Below, piece by piece: positions 50,920-61,807 of a stretch of 64,000 bases of DNA. A program made the position numbers and the translations under genes. Below the pieces are notes generated by a model. That model searched no databases, had not been told where the DNA came from, and was given only the letters and a program-made list of their open reading frames with translations. The first letter of the stretch is position 1, and each line of letters begins with the position of its first letter. Source of the DNA: Vitellaria paradoxa (lineage: Eukaryota; Streptophyta; Magnoliopsida; Ericales; Sapotaceae). The stretch lies in contig CM034238.1 in the NCBI GenBank assembly GCA_019916065.1, forward strand, positions 5,622,363 to 5,686,362, in the 5' to 3' direction.

Positions 50920-50960
50920 AATAGTATCAGAGCCAATACCTAGCCGGAAGTGTGGGATAC

Positions 50961-51258
50961 TGTGAGGGACCTGGCCGTGAGGTACTCTGCCTGCGGGAGA
51001 GTGAAGCGAGAGGTAAAGCAGAGAAGCAATGCCTCCCATCCCACATCGCCTGGGTCGTGGAAGGAAGTGGCATATATGTAATATTCGATATCAATATAGA
51101 ACAACGCGTTTTAAAGCCGTGAGGGCACTGGGTTCAGTGGGAACTCCAGGGTTAAGCGTGCTCCAGTAGGAGCAGTACTAGGATGGGTGACCTTCTGGGA
51201 AGTAACTTGCCAAGTCCAAAACGGACAATATTGTACTATATGGATGCGGGTCGTTACA
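50961..51258 (+). repeat. Cassandra LTR2 with 5S-like module
   Basis: 298 bp; it starts at 'tgtgagggacctggcc', lacking the first ~10 bp of the full LTR. The 5S-like module is 51109-51217, with 'gggttaagcgtgctcc' and 'aggatgggtgaccttctggg'. Confidence 0.85.
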
Positions 51259-51403
51259 AATGGTATCAGAGCCAATGCCCAGTCGGAAGTGTAAGATCAC
51301 GCATGGGCCCCACGTGTGGGGGACCTGCCTGTGAGAGACTTTGCCTGCGGGAGAGTGAAGCAGGAGGCCACGCGGGGACGCGTGCCTTGTAAGGGAGGAG
51401 GAT

Positions 51404-51831
51404 TGTGATGGACTGTGAGGGACCTGACCGTGAGGGACTCTGCCTGCAGGAAAGTGAAGCAGGAGGTGAAGCAGATAAGTAATGCCTCCCATCCCACATC
51501 GCCTGGGTCGTGGAAGGAAGTGACATATATGTAATATTCAATATCAATATAGAACAACGCGTTTTAAAGCCGTGAGGGCACTGAGTTCAGTGGGAACTCC
51601 AGGGTTAAGCGTGCTCCAGTGAGAGCCGCACTAGGATAGGTGACATATATGTAATATTCGATATCAATATAGAACAACGCGTTTTAAAGCCGTGAGGGCA
51701 CTGGGTTCAGTGGGAACTCCAGGGGTAAGCGTGCTCCAGTGGGAGCAGTACTAGGATGGGTGACCTCCTGGGAAGTAGCTTGCCAAGCCCAAAGCAGACA
51801 ATATTGTTCTATATGGATGCTGGTCGTTACA
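51404..51831 (+). repeat. Cassandra LTR3 with internal duplication and 1.6 5S-like modules
   Basis: 428 bp, ~120 bp longer than its sisters. A segment from 'gtgacatatatgtaatattc' (51520) to 51639 is repeated from 51640. The first 5S-like module (51562-51639) stops inside 'gcactaggatag'; the second (51682-51790) is complete. Confidence 0.8.
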
Positions 51832-52018
51832 AATGATATCAGAGCCAATGCCCAACCGGAAGTATGGAATCATGCGTGGGCCCCACGTGTAGGAGAACTG
51901 GAAGTATGGGATCACGCGTGGGCCCCATGTGTAAGAGACCTGCCTGTGAGGGACTCTGCCTGCGGGAGAGTGAAGCAGGAGGCCACGCGGGGACGCGTGC
52001 CTTGTAAGGGAGGAGGAT

Positions 52019-52326
52019 TGTGATGGACTGTGAGAGACCTGGCCGTGAGGGACTCTACTTGCAGGAGAGTGAAGCGGGAGATGAAGCAGAGAAGCAATGC
52101 CTCCCATCCCACATCGCCTGGGTCGTGGAAGGAAATGGCATATATGTAATATTCGATATCAATATAGAACAACACGTTTTAAAGCCGTGAGGGCACTGGG
52201 TTCAGTGAGAACTCCAGGGTTAAGCGTGCTCCAGTGGGAGCAGTACTAGGATGGGTGACCTTCTGGGAAGTAGCTTGCCAAGCCCAAAGCGGACAATATT
52301 GTACTATATGGATGCGGGTCGTTACA
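52019..52326 (+). repeat. Cassandra LTR4 with 5S-like module
   Basis: 308 bp, starting 'tgtgatggactgtgagag'. The 5S-like module is 52177-52285. It is preceded by the purine tract 'gtaagggaggaggat' and followed by 'aatagtatcagagcc'. Confidence 0.85.
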
Positions 52327-52478
52327 AATAGTATCAGAGCCAATGCCCAACCGGAAGTATGGGATCACGCGTGGGCCCCACGTGTAGGAGACCTGGCTGT
52401 GAGGGATTCTGCCTGCGGGAGAGTGAAACATGAGGCCACGCGGGGACGCGTGCCCTGTAAGGGGGAGAGGGGGAGGAT

Positions 52479-52786
52479 TGTGAGGGACTGTGAAGGACCT
52501 GCTGGTGAGAGACTCTGCCTGCGGAAGAGTGAAGCGGGAGGTGAAGCAGAGAAGCAATGTCTCTCATCCCACATCGCCTGGGTTGTGGAAAGAAGTAACA
52601 TATATGTAATATTCGATATCAATCTAGTACAACGCGTTTTAAAGCCGTGAGGGCACTGGGTTCAGTGGGAACTCCAGGGTTAAGCGTGCTCCAGTGGGAG
52701 CAGTACTAGAATGGGTGACCTCCTAGGAAGTAGCTTGCCAAGCCTAAAGCGGACAATATTGTACTATATGGATGTGGGTTGTTACA
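52479..52786 (+). repeat. Cassandra LTR5 with 5S-like module (array end)
   Basis: 308 bp, ending 'gggttgttaca' directly before the AAAAT target copy. The 5S-like module is 52637-52745 with 'gtactagaatgggtgacctc' in the C box (one change). Confidence 0.85.
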
Positions 52787-52791
52787 AAAAT

Positions 52792-53965
52792 GCATGCTCA
52801 TATAAACACAGTATCACGTGGATGAGAGTACTACATGCATGCGGTACTGTTTGTATAAGATACACACTCTTGCAAAAACAGTACCGAATATGTCTAGTAT
52901 GCAAACAGCACCATGAAATACAAAAAGAAGTCACATATCCAACGTATAGCTGATAGTACCGCATGGCCGAGAGTACCACATGCATGCGGTACTGTTTTGT
53001 ATAAGATGCATGCTGTTGTAAAAACAGTACCGAATGTGTCTAGTATGCAAACAGTACCATGAAACACAAAAAGAAGTTGCATATCCAATGTATGGCTGAC
53101 AGTATCACATGGCCGAGAGTACCACATGCATGCAGTACTGTTTTGTATAAGATGCACGCTCTTGCAAAAACAGTATCGAAAATGTCCAGTATGCAAATAG
53201 CACTATGAAATACAAAAAAAAAGTCACATATCCAACGTATGGCTGACAGTACCGCATGGCTGAGAGTACTACATGCGAGCGGTACTGTGTTGTATAAGAT
53301 GCATGCTATTACAAAAATAGTACTGAATGTGTCTAGTATGCAAACAGTACCATGAAATGCAAAGAAGTCGCATATCTAACGTATAGCTAACAGTACCACA
53401 TGGCCGAGAGTATCACATGCATGCGGTACTATTTTGTATAAGATGCATGCTCTTGTAAAAATAATATCAAATGTGTCTAGTATGCAAACACTACCATGAA
53501 ACACAAAAGAAGTCACATATCCAATATATGGCTGACAGTACCACATGTCCAAGAGTACTACATGCATACAATACTGTTTTGTATAAGATGCATGCTGTTG
53601 TAAAAACAGTACCGAATGTGTCTAGTATACAAACAGTACCATAAAATATAAAAAAAGTCACATATCCAATATATGACTGACAGTACCGCAGGCATGTGAC
53701 AGTACCACATGACCGAGAGTATCACATGCCTGCGGTACTGTTTTGTATAAGATGCATGCTCTTACAAAAACAATACCGAATGTGTCTAGTATGCTAACAG
53801 TACCATGAAATACAAAAAAAAAAAAAGTCACATATCCAACGTATGGCTGACAGTACCACATGGATGAAAGTACCACATGCGTGCAGTACTATTTTGTATA
53901 AGATTCATACTCTTGCAAAAACAGTACCGAACGTGTCTAGTATGCAAACAATACCATTAATGGTT
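52792..53965. repeat. Satellite-like array, 8 units of ~146 bp with a hairpin core
   Basis: The anchor 'tgtctagtatgc' (with variants) begins at 52891, 53037, 53183, 53330, 53474, 53619, 53783 and 53934: periods 146, 146, 147, 144, 145, 164 and 151. Each unit includes 'cggtactgttttgtataaga' and, ~20 bases on, 'aaaaacagtaccg', the two arms of a ~12-bp inverted repeat. Single diverged hairpins of the same kind lie at ~50557-50605, left of the Cassandra array, and at ~54015-54072. Thus the Cassandra insertion interrupts the hairpin repeat region. It has no coding capacity; reading frames across it are chance. Confidence 0.85.
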
Positions 53966-54325
53966 GGTTTGTGTTATGTATCGATTGATGTTTTTTATAG
54001 TAGTATGAAAATAGTACCGGTACTGTTTCTAATGGTACTGTTTCATATAAATGTATACTATTGTAAAAATAGTACCAAATATACATTTAAATCTGTTTTG
54101 ATTATATTTCAAAAATCGGTTTTGAATATGTTTGTGACGAAGATGGAAAGTCGCGGAAGTTACGAGCGTTTAGATAAGACTGATAGTTTCAAAATGTATT
54201 GAAAACGCGTGATGTCTTTTTTTGTCTTTTTGTTACAAGTGAGACTTATTCACAAACAAGTTTTTTTTTTGGTATGACTTAAATCCTTATAAATCCATAA
54301 ATAGTGACCGGCCTCCAAAAATTTC

Positions 54326-57250
54326 TTTAAAAAAAACTTAAAATATAGAAGGATAAATTTGATCATTTTAGAAAAAGACTATTCTTCCCAAACGAAGCGG
54401 AAGACTCCAAATAATAATTTTTTAATGTTAAATAGACTTTTTTTTTGTTTTGCTCCACCAGCCCTAAAAACCAAAATCCCACCCTATCCAAAAATTTCCT
54501 TTTTGCTAGGGTTAGAATGAGGTTAAAAGATAGTAATAAATGTTATCTTCGTGAAATTTTACTTTTTTTTTATTTAAATATGTTCGGTATATTTTATTAA
54601 ATTTTAAATGGGTTAACACTTTGCGACTTAATTGTTCAATTTTTAGAAAATGAGATAAAATGGACAAAAATTTAGGGGAATAAAATATTAACAATTATTC
54701 TCTTAATTTTTAATCACGCACTAAATGCACCCGTGAATCATAATACTAGATACCAAATGATACTTAAATCAAGAATTTGTGCCGGGAAATGAAATAATAT
54801 TTGTATATAATATTATTTTTTAACAAATATATATTTATTTTTTATTTTTTAAATCAAATAAAAATAAATAATTTTAATGTCTTTATTTTACATTTTTTCT
54901 TTTACAAATTCCAATTTCAAACACATCATAAGAGATCTTGCGATTCCAAGTTTTCTTTTCTTTGTTTTTAATAAATAAATAAATAACTACATGTCAAGAG
55001 CACTAGTAACTTCACCCCATGAAACTAATTAAATAGACTTTTCATGAAACTAAATCGAATAGACTTTCAATACAATAATATTCATAATTATCAAATGGAA
55101 GAAAAGCTCGCAAAGAAATAATGTAAGTGTAGATTATATTACTTTTATAAAGAAAAATGATAAATCTACTCCATTTTCATTTTTCACATTTCATTCATTT
55201 TTTTATTATAAATAATACTTTTTTAGTATAAAAAAATTGTTAAAATATAATTTGTTTAAGTGTAATGGTGTATTAATATCTCTATTAAAAATATATTTGC
55301 ATTCCATAATTATCTGCCATAAAACTTGTTACTTCTAGCTTTTTGTTTATATTTTTTTCATCTTATATTATTTTTTAATCAAAATTTATTTTTTTTAAAA
55401 GCTGTATGTTTTAAGTGTGTTAATTGCATTCAGGAAAAAAATTGAAAATTTCATGTCCATTTAGGTGAAAACTAAGAGAAAAAAATTAATTTTTTCGTTA
55501 CTTTTTTTAGGTAAATAGATAATTTTTACCTAAATAGATAAGAATTTTTTTAGTTTTTTTTACTAATATAATTAATATGTCTAAAAGCTACATCTTATAA
55601 AAAAAAAATTAAATTTTGGTGAAAAAAAGTCACATAACATAGAGAGATAAGATAGACAGAGAGAAAAAAAAAAAAAAGAAAAAAAGCTAACCAGAAAGTT
55701 GGATAACTTTTTTCAATCCAAACTAAGAGCGTTTCCATTGAAAAAAAAATGTAAGAGCAATGTAATGTAAAGAGGGGAAATTAAACAGATAATTCCCGTA
55801 AGCCTGGAGAAAAGGCTACTTAGGGAAGGGCACAGTACGTAAATCTCATCAAATTTTAAGGGCAAATAAAAACAGCCAAACTCATCGCGCTCAACCCGCG
55901 TAACCATGATCCGCGCACGTTACGCTCCTTCCCCGCCTAACCCACCAAATAACCAGCCACCTCCCAACCCTCGCATCATCTTCACCGTCCAAATCTCACA
56001 TCAACGGCTCAAAGAATTAAAAAAATTCTTCCCCTTTACAGATCGATTTGGTTAAGTTTTTAACGGTTGGATTCCAATTTTAAAATTGAAAAGTCAAATC
56101 AATTGGATTCTATTTTAAGGCTCCGTTGGATAACCTTGAGTTATTCGCTTATTTGTTTATTTATAAAATGATAAATTTATTTTCTTATATTTTAATTCTC
56201 TTTTTAAACTTTTAAGAACAAAAATGTTAAATTAATAAAAATTAAAAAATTAATTACAAAAAATTAACTTTTTTCTCTTTCTAAACACAAAAAAGGTGCA
56301 CTTTTTTTACTTCCCAAACTAAGCCTTAGTAGCTAGTTAAAAAAAAGTTATTTTTTTTTTTTTTTGTTTGGAAAGGGAAAAAAAATAATTTTTCAGTAGA
56401 TGACTTTTTAATTTTTATTAATTTGACATTTTTATCCTTAAATGTTTAAAAGAAAATTAAAATGTAATGTAAGAGAGTAAATTTGATCATGTTACAAATA
56501 AGTAGATAAGCCAATTAAGCAAAGTTCTCAAATGGAGCCTAACTGTAACCATCCACAACTTGAGTTTTAGTTGAATTATTGAGTTAGCATTTTTAGAACT
56601 TAAAATTTTAAATTATTGAGTTAGCATTTTTAGAACTTAAATTTAGAATTAATCAAAATCGATTAGATAATAATACGACTAAGTTTTGAAAATAATCAAA
56701 TGTGTTTTTATTTATAAAAATATAAAATAAAAATACCAAAAACATGTATATTAATGACACTTTAATCACCTATAAAAATTGATCTAATAAATAAATAACT
56801 ACATGGCAATGATATAAAACAAGAATTTATAATGAATTTATTTTGTGAACACTTCAACGTAAATAATTCCTTGCATAGTCGTTTTATTATAACTATACAA
56901 TTGTTCCATTATTTTTATATATTTTTTCAACAAAACATCTAGTAAAACATTTCTATACATATTTTTAATTCGAGTAAAAAGTTATGATAAAATATCATTT
57001 TCTAAATAAAAATCCATGACATGAACACCCAATGTTCAACCGAACTAAATGCATGCGCATGATAACTAGAAATAATTTAGGACCAGAGGGCGGGCGCGAT
57101 ACACTGAATCACACTAACCTCGGTATCTATTTCTCTTTCACTGTCAGAGAGAGAGACTCTCAGAGCCACTTCCCTTCCGCATAATTCCTTGACAGATATT
57201 GTTGACTCCAAACCAGTGGTTCAACGCGCAATTTCTCTGGAAGTCTGAAG
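54326..57250. other. AT-rich intergenic region upstream of the AOX gene
   Basis: It begins with the right half of the interrupted MITE (to ~54430) and contains an inverted MITE pair (56118-56540). No gene is seen. The last ~200 bp ('cgggcgcgatacactgaatc', then a GA run near 57148-57156) are GC-richer and likely the AOX 5' leader and proximal promoter; a TATA-like 'aaataaaaa' near 57004 is too common here to count. Confidence 0.6.
56118..56540. mobile_element. Two MITE copies in inverted orientation, ~0.7-1.1 kb upstream of AOX
   Basis: 56118-56332 starts 'ggctccgttggataacc' and 56345-56540 ends 'ctcaaatggagcc'. The second is the reverse complement of the first in block order ('aaattaataaaaattaaaaa' versus 'tttttaatttttattaattt'). 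Together they form an imperfect ~200-bp inverted repeat with a T-rich spacer (~56340-56365). Confidence 0.6.
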
Positions 57251-60200
57251 ATGAAACAGCTGGTGCCGAGGGCTCTGTTGCGACGGTTGATCGGCGGCCG
57301 GAGCTGTTGCCGGTATGCTTCGACGACGCCGTCGGCGGCAGCGGCGGGTGTGGCTTTCGTGAGGCCTTTTGATGAGACGGTGTGGCTGTGGCGGAGCCAT
57401 GGAAGTGGCTTCATTGGCGGCGCAGGTTGGAGGAGGGCTGCGAGCACGGCTGCGGAGAAGGATCTGAAGGAGGATGCGGTGGTGGGGAAGGATATGAAGG
57501 ACAGTGCGGTGGCGGAAATGGAGAGAAAGGACGGTCAGGCTGTTGTTTTCAGCTACTGGGGCATTCCGCGGCCCAAGATTACCAGGGAGGATGGGACCGA
57601 GTGGCCTTGGAAATGTTTTATGGTAATACGAATCTGATCCTTTTGCGTGGTTGAAAAATCAGTGGTTGTGTTTCAATTTTGGTCCTCTGTAGGTCTAACT
57701 CAGCTTGCTGTTTCTGTCACGAACTACTGAATTTTCTCTCTGCGTATGCATAACATATAGTTAGAGGCATATTTACATTATTGCATGCTTGGAGACACAC
57801 ACATACACTATATATATATCTGCATGATTTATAATTTGCAAGCGTCGGTAGATGGTTGGTTGTTCAAGATCTTTGAAGTGTGGAACCTTTTGAGTTGCTC
57901 TGAAGGTGAACTGCTTATCAATGGGACGTTATGTTAAGACTTTTGAGATTCCTATGTTTGCTGGTTTGTTCAGAATCTCTGAATTTGATGCGCAGAATTA
58001 TGCTATATCATAAGGGCAAAATGCTTAACAATTAACGTGGACACCATCGAAGTCATTAACTGGACTTAGCTTTACTCGAGTTTGCATTTGTGCCTGTATT
58101 GTGTTGGTTACATGGTAAATCTTACATATCTTCACTTTATATATATGTAATTTTATTTTAATTTAATTTAATTTAATTTATTTTATTGTATTATTATTAT
58201 TATTACTTTTTTTTTTTTTTGTAGCCATGGGAAACTTACAGACCAGATTTGTCCATAGATCTTGGCAAGCACCATGTACCAAAAACTTTCTTGGATAAAT
58301 TTGCTTTCAGGACTGTGAAGATCCTCAGAATTCCAACAGATATATTTTTTCAGGTGGTCATCGTCTTTATCAAATTTTAATTTTTTTTCTTCATGTCCTT
58401 GCTTAAATTTTTTATCTTGAGGTGATATGTACATAGGGTAGAGAAAACCTGCGCAAATTATTAAATTCTACATCATCACTTACAATATACCAACTAGGGT
58501 ACAGAAAACTGGTAGAACATGCAAATTTCAGAATTATTTCTCAGTAAGTAATTATAATGGGGTTAGAATTATGGGATGAAGCAAACCTGATATGCAGGTT
58601 TGTTTCTAATGTTAGGCAGCAGGAATTAAAATTTGATATGAATCTGTAACAAACCAAGTAGCAGGAAACAGATCATTCTGTCTTGCTCAGATCTTCTTTC
58701 ATAGGGGGAATTGTTTTTTAGAAGACAATTTAGAACTTATATGGAATTCATGGTGAGCATAACTCAGGGAAGATTCGCTTACTAGCATTGGATATTCTTT
58801 TTTTTTTAAGTCACTATTCTTGTTTCTTTTGTGTAATTTCATGGGAATTGTGATAACAGACTGGTTGGGACCCTCTCAATAGATAAAGCAAGCTACCAGT
58901 CTTTCCTTTGGTATGACCGGAAAAAGTAAAAATAGAAAAGATTGTTATGAGTCACTTTCTCTGTTATTGAACTGATTATAAATACATGCAATTTTTTTTT
59001 GCAGAGGCGGTATGGTTGTCGTGCAATGATGCTGGAAACTGTGGCAGCTGTTCCTGGTATGGTGGGAGGAATGTTACTGCACCTAAAGTCTTTGCGCAAA
59101 TTTGAGCAAAGTGGTGGTTGGATTAAAGCGCTACTTGAAGAAGCGGAAAATGAGAGGATGCACCTGATGACCATGGTGGAGCTTGTGCAACCTCAATGGT
59201 ATGAGAGGCTACTTGTTCTCGCTGTGCAGGGGGTCTTTTTCAATGCTTTCTTTGTGCTTTATCTGCTCTCACCTAAATTGGCCCATAGAATTGTTGGATA
59301 TCTGGAGGAGGAGGCTATACACTCGTATACCGAGTTCCTAAAGGATATTGGTAGTGGCAAAATTGAAAATGTACCAGCTCCTGCTATTGCGATAGATTAT
59401 TGGAGACTGCCAAATGATGCGACCCTTAAGGACGTTATAACTGTCATTCGTGCTGATGAAGCTCACCATCGAGATGTTAACCATTTTGCTTCGGTGAGTA
59501 ACATTGGTCTTTATCATTTCCTTGCTTTGTGTCAGCTTCATATCATGCTTTTTTTCTTCTGAAATTCAGTGATTTTTATTCTATGAATAATAATTTGGAC
59601 AAAATCTATGATTTTCTATTCAAATTTCTTTTATATCCCTGGTTTTGTGAGAATGGGACTAGCAAGTGCATGTCGCTATTAATTCGAATTTTGGGCACAT
59701 GTGAACACATCGAAGTAGGGAAATGAAGAGAAACTTCAAATTATTGAGTTCCATAAAATTACTGCATTATAGTTGTGGCAAACGGAGCAGTAGACTAATT
59801 TAAATTTTTAACAATCCTCATCGGTTACTCTAAACCCACTCTCTTCTTTAAAGTAGAGAGAGTAAAGTGAAAAGGAGTAACATATCAGCATCTCTGCATG
59901 GTCCATATTTAGAGATTCTCTAAGTAACTCTTCAAATGTAGAAAGTTATTATAGCATTCTCTTTTGTAGAGTTTAAAGTAGTTGATGTAGAGTGCTTTTG
60001 AATAGAGAATCACTTTCAAGGAGCTAATGTGGATGCAGCATGCAGGGTAACTTCACTGCAAGTATCAATTATAGAAGATTCTACCATGTCCTACTTTTTA
60101 ATGCTAAGAAAAGTACAACTGATTAGCCTTTCAAAATGTTAGTTTGCGTCCAGGCAAGTGAAGCCTAATGCCTATAAGTGGTCAGATTTGTCTACTGATT

Positions 60201-61188
60201 TTCCAGCATGTTCTCGCAAGAGTCATAAGCCATTTAAAAAAAAAAAAAAAAAGAAGGTTTAGATGAATATTGATCGACGTTTCAAAATGTTGTTATGCAT
60301 TTCAACAAGTTAGAGCCCCTATTACTCCAGAGTGCTTTGCTATTTTATTTTACTGGTAATGTAAAGCTAAAATATCAGAACCATGCGTTTGTTTGACTTG
60401 AAAACATGGAAATTACCTGTGGATGGATTGAGGTCACTCTCCACGTGAAGGCAGGGTGGGTGTGATATTTGCTGCAATAAGAAAAGGGTTAGAAGACTAC
60501 TATCTATATATACATTCTGCCTAAAATTGAAAAGGCTGAATCCTACGTGTTTGCTGACATTGCTTCTAGGCTTCTACCACTTTCATTTTTGGAATATTCT
60601 ACATGTGATGTCTTCCTACATATTCCTGCACGAACTATATTAACAATTTTTTGCATTGGTTGACAAGATAAAAGAATGGGAAAGAGAACTTGGAATTTTT
60701 TATTATTTTGCCTTATGTGAACTGGGAATAGGGCACGTAATTGTCCCAAGTCTGTTCTTTATGGTTAAGAACTGAATAAATTATACGTATTATGTTGAAT
60801 TCTTCAAAATGCGCACTTTTTTCCTTTAATTCTCCTATTCAATAAATTCTCAGCTTGCGAAATAACCACAATGTCTTTTCTGTTTTTGTTGTGTTATAGT
60901 GTTGTGAGAATTTACTTATCGGAAAAAAAAAAAAAAAAAGAACACATAGAAAGAGAAGTTGCTGTTCGGATAATAAACAAATACAATGTTATTCCATGTA
61001 ACGTAGATTCTTATCTGCTATTTTGTCAAACTATTTGCAAGTCATTTTTCTTTTTCTTTTTTTTTTTTTTTCTTCTTTCAATTAGATGTTACTCTTGCAT
61101 GTGATGGATTGGCGCCCTTGCCTTGCAGGATGTTCATTACCAGGGGAAGGAGTTGAGGGAGGCGCCAGCTCCACTTGGTTATCATTAA
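57251..61188 (+). CDS. AOX1: Mitochondrial alternative oxidase, AOX1 type, 4 exons
   Basis: A ubiquinol oxidase of the plant mitochondrial inner membrane that passes electrons from ubiquinol to O2, bypassing complexes III and IV. Exons: 57251-57622, 58225-58353, 59005-59493 and 61129-61188, the classic AOX four-exon pattern; 1050 nt, 349 residues. The N terminus [16 protein letters not shown] is Arg/Leu-rich, a mitochondrial presequence. The di-iron ligand motifs are intact: [11 protein letters not shown] (E178), NERMHL (E217, H220), LEEEAIHSY (267-275) and [12 protein letters not shown] (E319, H322). CysI is present (WPWKCF, C122), but the CysII position in '[13 protein letters not shown]' is Leu194. 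The C terminus APAPLGYH is typical. AOX1 (not AOX2) fits '[10 protein letters not shown]' and '[13 protein letters not shown]'; the Leu at CysII recalls the AOX1D subgroup as I remember it, which is inference. Exon 1 is much more GC-rich than its surroundings. Confidence 0.97.
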
Positions 61189-61769
61189 CAAGTTTGCTTC
61201 ATATAGTTTATGGATATGCATGTTTGAATTGATGTCTATTATTATAGCTTGTATGGTTTAAGAAGATAAGTAACTACATGTACAATCAGAACTTTTTGTC
61301 CGGAATGATGTATGATCGTTGGCTTACCATTTTGAAAGAAATAATCTATTATAATGAATTTTTATTGTAGTAGTGTCATCCGCACATTGTTTTTGTTTCA
61401 TTTCTTTGTTTTTTTTTGATGAAAATTAGGTGAAGAACTTTTGGTCTCTCTCATATATAAATATATAAATACTAACAATAACCCGTGGTTATGGTACTCT
61501 TTAACAAAATTAGTATTAAGTTTCTTATATAGTTGAAACTTTGGATAAAAAGTTCAAATTAAAAAAATTATGATAATCCATAAGTTTTAATTTGTTTTTT
61601 TTTTTTTTCAAAATTTTAAGTCCTAACATTTATTACATGTGTTTCAGTTTATCTTTTCAATTAATGTTTGATAAACACTATAAAATAAAACATAAATTAT
61701 GGGACTTTAATTTAGAAGATTCAACTTCTTAGAAATTATAATCGCGTAGAATTTAATTTGACAATTTTG

Positions 61770-61807
<38 letters not shown>

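Larger units (their letters stand above)
50612..52786 (+). mobile_element. Tandem Cassandra TRIM array: five LTRs, four internal segments
   Basis: Cassandra is a terminal-repeat retrotransposon in miniature whose LTRs carry a 5S-rRNA-like, pol III-promoted module. The order is LTR1 50612-50919, internal 50920-50960, LTR2 50961-51258, internal 51259-51403, LTR3 51404-51831, internal 51832-52018, LTR4 52019-52326, internal 52327-52478, LTR5 52479-52786. Each LTR starts TGTGA and ends TTACA. Each is followed by a primer-binding site of the initiator-Met tRNA type (tggtatcagagc or close), and a purine-rich tract ('aagggaggaggat') precedes the complete LTR3, LTR4 and LTR5. The whole array is flanked by a perfect 5-bp duplication AAAAT (50607-50611 and 52787-52791). 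Nothing is coded: TRIMs depend on other elements. Confidence 0.88.
50205..54325. mobile_element. Putative ~4.1-kb composite inverted-repeat element (MULE-like?) carrying the Cassandra array and a satellite
   Basis: The left subterminal blocks 'tttaagtcatac' (~50215) and 'ttgtgaataggtcacacttt' (~50300) recur inverted at the right end as 'gtatgacttaaa' (~54280) and 'aagtgagacttattcacaa' (~54240). Possible 9-10 bp target copies 'tttaaaaaaa' lie at 50195-50204 and 54326-54335, though they are low-complexity. The flanks outside (50146-50204 and 54326-54430) look like two halves of one MITE, resembling the copy at 56345-56540, which supports insertion of the 4.1 kb into it. No transposase is seen. 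The superfamily and exact borders are uncertain. Confidence 0.5.

Noticed and set aside
51739..52650. Long open frames across the Cassandra array (up to 138 codons, both strands)
   Set aside because: They repeat with the LTR period, have no family resemblance and arise from GC-richer repeat sequence. Cassandra encodes no protein.
50770..52745. 5S rRNA genes
   Set aside because: The A and C boxes are recognisable but the modules lie within LTRs with TG...CA ends, tRNA-Met-type primer sites and a target duplication. The body differs from plant 5S rRNA in many positions. They are Cassandra modules, not rDNA.
53843..54202. 119-codon plus-strand frame next to the satellite
   Set aside because: It starts inside a satellite unit, has no recognisable domain and shows no splice or codon signal.
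57160..57447. 95-codon minus-strand frame over the AOX start
   Set aside because: Antisense shadow of the GC-rich AOX exon 1.
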